Assembly: GCA_014898415.1 (NCBI GenBank)
Contig: RCTD01000012.1
Coordinates: 434,001 to 498,000, forward strand
Length of the DNA: 64,000 nucleotides
Source of the DNA: Stromatinia cepivora
Taxonomy: Eukaryota; Ascomycota; Leotiomycetes; Helotiales; Sclerotiniaceae
Direction of reading: 5' to 3'
This document shows, in pieces, positions 58,457-64,000 of this stretch. The position numbers were made by a program, and so were the translations under genes. A model generated the notes under the pieces. It was not told the DNA's origin, made no database searches, and saw only the letters and a list, made by a program, of their open reading frames with translations. The first letter of the stretch is position 1; each line of letters opens with the position of its first letter.

Positions 58457-61097
58457 TCTTATTGATCCAAATTTATTTCTATTACTTTTTTACCAAATTC
58501 GATAAAAATTTCAAATTCCTGAGAAACATCCTCATTATTCTTTTTATCTCTAGCCTTTCTTGAATATTTAATCGGATACTTTGTAATAAACTTTGTACTT
58601 GTAATCAGATTTTTTGATGATTTCTGAATACAATTTGAATAACAAATAGGGACTTTTGGCATTATAAACTTCTGCTCAATATTGAAGGGGTGATCCTTTC
58701 TCTTATTGTTAGATCTCACAGAAAGCTTCTTTATTGAAAAACGATTTATCTGTTCTTCATTTGGTTCACAACCTTCATTAAAAATTGAAACAATACTTTG
58801 TATTCCAAAAAGTTCAATTGGGGACGGATTGAATAGTATTACAAATTAGTTCTGAATCGATTCTTACTTTACAACTTCTTTTCCCTTCCCAATAAGCTTC
58901 TTTGATATAAATTGAGATTTTTTAATAAAGGATTCTCCACCAATTAGATTCACAACCTCCCAATTGCCAGCATTTTCCCTATCAAGGAATTCATTATCTT
59001 CAAGATTCTTATCACAAAAAGCTTTTTGCCTTTGTAAAAGTATATTATAATCTATAAATAATGATCGATCTCCTTATTGCTTTTTTTCGTTTTAGAATAT
59101 TTCAAATTGAATGATCAAATCCATCATTATAAAATTATACCATCGTTTATACCAAAGTTCGAATTCATTATCATTGACTTCGAGTAATCTGTTTGCTATT
59201 CTTTTTACAATATTAGAATCCCAAGATAAGTATTCTAAAAGGGCTATAGAAAAATGATCTTGTAAAACAAAATTGATATTAAGAGAAAAGGGTTGGGAGA
59301 TATAAAGGCCTTCTTCATTAAATTCGTTTAATTCAAAGGGGATAATCTGATTTTAAAGAGATCTCCGAAAGTTTTTATAAAAGCTATTGTCCTTTATATT
59401 CTTTTTATCCGAAATTACAATTAGATAGAAGATCGATATCAAAATCGATCTACAGGATCCAGGAGAACTGGTATATCTCAAAATAACATTTGATCGAATT
59501 ACAATTGCTCAGGATTCAAATCTAACCAAGGTTCTTTAATGAAACTGATTCTTTTGTTCGATTTTCTAGAAAGCTTTTTTTCTTGTTGTTTAATCAAGAT
59601 TATACTATAGTTGATAAATGAAAGAGTATTTCTTTAGAAATTTCCGAATTAAATTGTTATTGCCATTTAATTTATAAAGAGCAAAGATTTGATACTCTTT
59701 ATAGGAGTTTTTAATCGATTCCCCTGGTTTAGGAAGGTCGATCATAATAATCACTTTTTTTGAAGTTTCTTTTTGTTTACCCTTGAAAGTTAGATGGAAA
59801 AGATCAAAGAAAGAATAATAAAGATTAAACTTCTTATTATAATCAGGAAAATATAATATAGGCAAAAATACTGGTACAAAATAGAACTCTTTATTCTCCC
59901 AAATATGGATAGTAGTATATCACAAAGTAGGATTGCATTTTAAAAGAAATTGAATGATCGAAAAATAGCAATTCAGAAATGGGCTTCCTTTAAAGACTCT
60001 GCAGAAATACTATTTGTAGATAGCGAGAATATCTTTACAAATATTTCGTAAATCAAATCTATTTTTTTATTCGAAAATATACTGAAACGAAGGGATATAT
60101 AGAGTAAATTAATTTTCAAAGGATTCTTTATTTGATAGTTCTAATAGAAAAAGATTATCTTTAAAAACTTCATTAGAATCAAAGGAATAAAAACTTCCTA
60201 TTGAATTGAATTGATTAAGACCGAAGATTTGCTTTAACCATTTTAGAGTTAAAAATTGATGTAAACAGAATCAAAGATAGAATACTCCTATTAATTTTAT
60301 TTCATTAATACACTTTTGATTCCTAACAATAGTAGCCAATCTGTTTTGTAATTCTTTAGCCGAAATATACTTCGATTTTAGGTCGAAAAGTTTTGTCAGG
60401 GTATACAAATAGTATATATATAAAATATCTATAGTAACTTGCTTTCCCAATAATATAACAATTTTCCATTCTACTTGATCAATAATATATCCATTGTCTA
60501 CCAAAAAGTACCATTTTTTTTTAAACTAATAATCTAAATCATAAAAACAGCTTTTCAACTTCTATAAAGAATTTAAGATCGTTTTAAAATTATCGGAGAT
60601 TAAATTGTTATTATCTAAAACAAACTCAATATTATAATCAGTTATATAACGATAAAATACGAATCTATTTAGAATAGATAAATAAAAAGAAGCTTTTTTT
60701 GAAAAATCAAAATAATAATCTTTCTTTTCCCATTTATCAATATTCGCGATTGCAGACTCCGAAATTGATACAATCGCTTGAGAATGGAGAAGTCAGCGTA
60801 CGCGAAGAATATCTAGTATAGTAATTACTTTCAATCGTTTTTTAGTATTAAATTCCTTTTCATCATTATTATCATTAAGGAATACCAGGGCAATTTCTGT
60901 AGCAATCATTTCGCAAATAAATTTATCCCTTTATTAAACTTCGAAGAGGTTTTCGTCTTTACAATATTCTTTCAAAAACTTGAAGTTATCAAAAGTAAAT
61001 CTACAGATTTTAAAGATAAGATTCTGTATAAAATTGTAAAGAAGAGGTATCCAATCTTTTTTATTCTTTATATTGGTTTTTGTAATAAATCTATATA
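58457..61097 (-). pseudogene. Unrecognised ~880-codon frame of element X
   Basis: I cannot assign this protein. One single minus-strand frame can be read from 61097 to about 58457 with roughly 20 stop codons but, as far as I traced, no frameshift. Surviving open parts are 60504-60271, 59865-59605 and 58719-58459, all in the same frame. Peptide blocks: WIPLLYNFIQNLIFKICRF, EMIATEIALVFLNDNND, ESAIANIDKWEKKDYYFDFS, DNGYIIDQVEWKIVILLGKQ, KVIIMIDLPKPGESIKNSY, ALLEYLSWDSNIVKRIANRL, NEFELWYKRWYNFIMMDLII, NAGNWEVVNLIGGESFI, and a basic C terminus (SVRSNNKRKDHP, KYSRKARDKKN). None matches gag, protease, RT, RNase H or integrase as I know them. The N terminus lies beyond Copia B. Confidence 0.6.
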
Positions 61098-61262
61098 TGT
61101 TAACTTTTGGTGCGGGAAGTAGTAGTATTGTTGACTATGTAGGTTGAACTAAGGATCTATAATTCTAATAGGAATAGAATTGAGGTTATCCCCAAATATG
61201 GTCTGTACACTATTGTAATCTCGTGATCTCAATTCTAATCCTATGATAACCTCATTTCCAAT
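61098..61262 (-). repeat. 3' LTR of Copia B (165 bp)
   Basis: From TGTTAAC to CCAATA. The outer (left) half is unmutated (GGTGCGGGAAGTAGTAG, even one G better than the solo LTR); the inner (right) half is AT-converted. Confidence 0.87.
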
Positions 61263-61289
61263 ACTCCCCCATTAAGGATATCCTATTCG

Positions 61290-62300
61290 ATCCTCCTAAA
61301 CTACTAATCCCAACATTTTCTTGAATCTTTCGAAAGCAATCCTTACACAAAACTTCATCATTCCATTGGCAACTATATCGCATATATTGATATAACTAAT
61401 AACGATTTTCTCTTTTTTTATCAAATCCCTAATGAAATGATAATTGATATCTATATATTTAGATCATTCATACAAATATAAATTCTTAATTAAAACTAAA
61501 ACACCTTGATTATCACCAAGTATTTGAATCGTATCTCCATTCTTTCTAATATAACTTGATCTAAATAAGTCTTTAAGCATTTATACAACCTATCTCCCTT
61601 GTTTAATAAACATTACTATCGCAATATATTCTGATTTCATACTAAAGATAACTACAGACACTTATTTCTTACTAGCCCACAATATAAAGCCTCCATAGAA
61701 TATCACAACTCCCCCTAAAACACTTTTCTGGTTATATTTGTTATTAGCCCAATCTACATCTATATATACCTTTATTGTATTATTAGATATATTATATTTT
61801 TTACAGATATTAGATTGTACTCTTTTTAACCCGAATTATAGTTTTTGTTTGATTGTTGATCGTAGATATCGCATCAGATTCTTCAAAGCTATAATATAAT
61901 ATTTTGCTGGTTTTACCATAAATTGTGAAAGTCTTTTAATTGAGAATGCTATATTTGATCAAATATATATTATTGAATAAATTATATTTCCTATTCATTA
62001 TTAATATTCATTTATATCTGCCAGTTCATTATTATCGATTATTGGCTGGAGATAGGTATAATCTATTATTGATAATTTCTTAACTTGATATTGTTTATAT
62101 ATAATATTGTATTTGGTTAATATAATATCGAGATATTCTTCTTGATCTATAATTAATATATACACTTTTCTATTGTGAATAATTTTAATATTTAGGATCT
62201 TATTAATCTCCTTTAGATTTTTAATATTAAAACAAACTGATAGCTTTTCATCGAATTAAGTGATTTGCGATGATGTATATAATACAATAACGATATCATC
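61290..62300 (-). pseudogene. Copia B RNase H region
   Basis: The minus-strand translation shows GGFILWASKK, SMKSEYIAIV, ILGDNQGVLVLIKN (D-N-Q-x-A-[IL] with Ala-to-Val), KYIDINYHFIRDLI and a tail leading straight to the LTR. All are landmarks of Copia RNase H. Stops interrupt it. Confidence 0.8.
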
Positions 62301-62760
62301 GATATATACTAGTAATATTATATCATGATCTTTAAATATATACAAATATGGGTCTGTCAAACTTTGTACAAAATCTATATTTAAAAGCTCTTTCTTTAAT
62401 AGTAAACTCCAATCCCTTTTAGTTTGCTTCAAATTATATAAGCTTTATAAGATTTGTAGTATATATCCTTTTTTGACTTTGATATTTTAAAGTGATTCGA
62501 AGTAGATCTTTTCCTTCAAATATGATTCGATAAAAGCGTTTTTGATATCGAAATGTGAATATTCTAAATTTTCCTTTGCAATGATAGTTAGGAATAGTTT
62601 GAATGTATTTAACCTCATTATTAATGCAAACATTTCGTTGTAATTCTTTCTTAGTATTTGATTGAATCTTCAAATCATTAATCTTATCTTGAATCGTTCT
62701 ACCTTGTTATTTTTGGTCTTAATTATAAATACTTATTTCGTCGAAATCAGATTACTTTCT
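62300..62760 (-). pseudogene. Copia B reverse transcriptase region
   Basis: Contains ILLVYIDDIVIVLYTSS (intact YIDD) around 62300-62280 and FRYQKRFYRIIFEGKDLL in the frame 62673-62434, matching the RT of Copia A block by block. Broken by stops. Confidence 0.82.
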
Positions 62761-63314
62761 TTAGAGAGTATATATTCTTTTTAAGTATTATTTTGAATCA
62801 AGGATATGATTTCCTTTTGGATGGTTTCCTTTCATTTTTCAGAGTATTCTCGATCCAATATTGTTTCCTTATAAGTTCTTGGTATTTTGATTCCTAGAAC
62901 TTCTTTGGTTGGATATGTTATATTTTCTGTATTGTTTGTATTTATTAACGAAGTTATGAAATCTGAAATGATCTTATCTTTAATATAAGGGTCTATTTTG
63001 TAAATAGTTGGGATTGTAATTATAATGTGTTCTATACTTTCTTGAGTTTTGGTTTATATAGATATTACAATCAATACCCTTATAATTTTGTTTTCCTGTT
63101 TTTCTTTAGGATCTTATTCTATATCTCTTTTCCATTTTCATATTAAATATCTTAGGGATTCATTTTCAAGGTTTATTTTATTCTTTTATTCGATTTTAGA
63201 TAATTGTAGATTTATTTCGTTTTTTGATCTTGCTGAAATAGGTTTGTTAGCAAAATTTAAGACAATCTTAAATTTTGCTTTTGGTATAGATTCAGGGTTT
63301 GCAAAAGTTGATTC

Positions 63315-63806
63315 TTAGGTTGGATCCTTTGAAATGATGGATTCGATATCTGAAGTATTTTTGGAAGAAGATTTTTGATTTGTTTTCTGGATATTGTTAT
63401 CTTTATCTTTATTGTATATTGGTATTGATATATCTAATTTATTTGATTTTAATTCGATAATTGGGATGCTTAGTATAATCATTGAATTCGATATAATATC
63501 TATTGGAAAGAATATTTGGAACAAAAGTAATATAGGTATCGCATTTGGTATTGAGGATAGAGAAAATGCTTTATTTGTTGTTGGTTTATTATAAGGTTTT
63601 CGATCTGATTTTATATTTTTTATTTCTTGTGGATTTGATTTACAATTTCTTAATTTAAGATTCAAATCTTCTTTTCGATGAAATTCATCTATAATTATTC
63701 TATTTGATCGAAATGTATAATTTAATTCTGGAGAATACACTTTGATATATTTATTTGTAACTTTTGAATACCCTAAGAATACATCGATTTTCGAAATGTC
63801 CTGCAA
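63315..63806 (-). pseudogene. Copia B integrase C-terminus and linker
   Basis: A 163-codon frame starting MQDISKIDVFLGYSKVTNKY; G-Y-S replaces the usual G-Y-[SP], then LNLKLRNCKSNPQ and the Ser/Pro-rich linker. It is co-linear with Copia A 56520-57000. Confidence 0.82.
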
Positions 63807-64000
63807 TTTGTTATATCTCTGTTTTTTCGGAATAATCTTAGGATTGATATAAGTGTAATATTTGCTCCCCCAAACTTTGTATATCTCTATATCTAGTATT
63901 ATATCTATAAAAGCTTTTATAAAAGATTGATTTATTTTGTTTATATTAAGATCAATATTAGTATGGTTTTTGATATAAATATCATACTTTACAACTTCAT

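Larger units (their letters stand above)
57995..61097 (-). mobile_element. LTR element X with an unassigned long ORF (3' part only)
   Basis: The left end is TGTGAAAGAG at 57995, exactly where the RT of Copia A breaks off. The minus-strand order is: a long unknown frame (about 61097-58457), about 160 bases of leader, the polypurine tract GGGGAAGGGAAGGG (58300-58287), then an LTR running 58286-57995 from TATGAG (ancestral TGTGAG) to CTTTCACA. The 5' part is cut off at 61098 by Copia B and lies outside the window. The LTR class is shown by the TG..CA ends and the purine tract; superfamily is not determined, since no polymerase is visible. Confidence 0.7.
61098..64000 (-). mobile_element. Ty1/Copia element B (family I), 3' part
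   Basis: The 3' LTR is at 61098-61262, then reading on the minus strand upward: RNase H (about 62300-61290), RT (about 62760-62300), Ser-rich spacer and the integrase end (63806-63315). The integrase and 5' LTR lie past the window end. It interrupts element X at 61097. The same family as Copia A and the solo LTR. Stops are frequent, from RIP. Confidence 0.87.

Noticed and set aside
45305..61097. ATATA next to both the 45310 LTR and the 61098 LTR as one target duplication
   Set aside because: The two LTRs are in opposite orientation and belong to different elements (A and B); the match is chance in AT-rich DNA.
1..64000. CRISPR arrays, operons, prophage or bacterial insertion sequences
   Set aside because: Introns, codon style and protein families are fungal; no regularly spaced repeats were found.

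Overview
The window looks like nuclear DNA of a filamentous ascomycete. Genes carry several short introns (mostly about 50-110 nt, GT..AG, CTAAY-like branch sites), encoded proteins look like those of Leotiomycetes (Botrytis/Sclerotinia-type), and AT-rich retrotransposon relics carry C-to-T/G-to-A damage typical of RIP (repeat-induced point mutation). The taxon is inferred from protein style, not proven.

Layout. 1-2.9 kb is AT-rich and holds a small RIP-damaged LTR element (341-2015) with a 5-bp target duplication. 2.9-44.15 kb is a gene-rich euchromatic block. In order: a divergent protein kinase (+), a small unknown protein (-), EMC7 (+), two small probably lipid-anchored unknown proteins (+), a YEA4/SLC35B4-type UDP-GlcNAc transporter (+), EMC10 (-), a Pho80/PREG cyclin (-), GID5/Vid28/ARMC8 armadillo protein (+), a Pho84-type phosphate transporter (-), the tRNA deaminase subunit TAD3 (-), a Puf4-type Pumilio protein (-), RNA polymerase III subunit RPC2 (+), a wrecked NB-ARC/TPR (NLR-like) pseudogene (-) and dipeptidyl-peptidase III (+). 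I rebuilt exon structures by hand; every main model joins in frame, with total length divisible by three.

44.15-64 kb is an AT-rich compartment made almost wholly of nested LTR retrotransposons. A Copia element (A, + strand, 5' LTR at 45310) was broken by: a complete 8.27-kb second Copia element (C2, coding strand minus, 46420-54688, TSD ATTAT), a solo LTR of A's own family (55652-55817, TSD GAATC), and, from 57995, a third LTR element (X). X carries one roughly 880-codon minus-strand frame, riddled with stops but not frameshifted, that I cannot assign to any family. X is itself broken by another Copia of family A (B, minus strand, from 61098 past the window end).

Functional themes. Two subunits of the ER membrane protein complex lie 8 kb apart. 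A Pho80-type cyclin and a Pho84-type transporter, both of the phosphate-response pathway, flank GID5. The most distinctive structural signal is in the LTRs: in every element where it can be seen, RIP damage is concentrated in the inner half of each LTR and the outer edge is spared.
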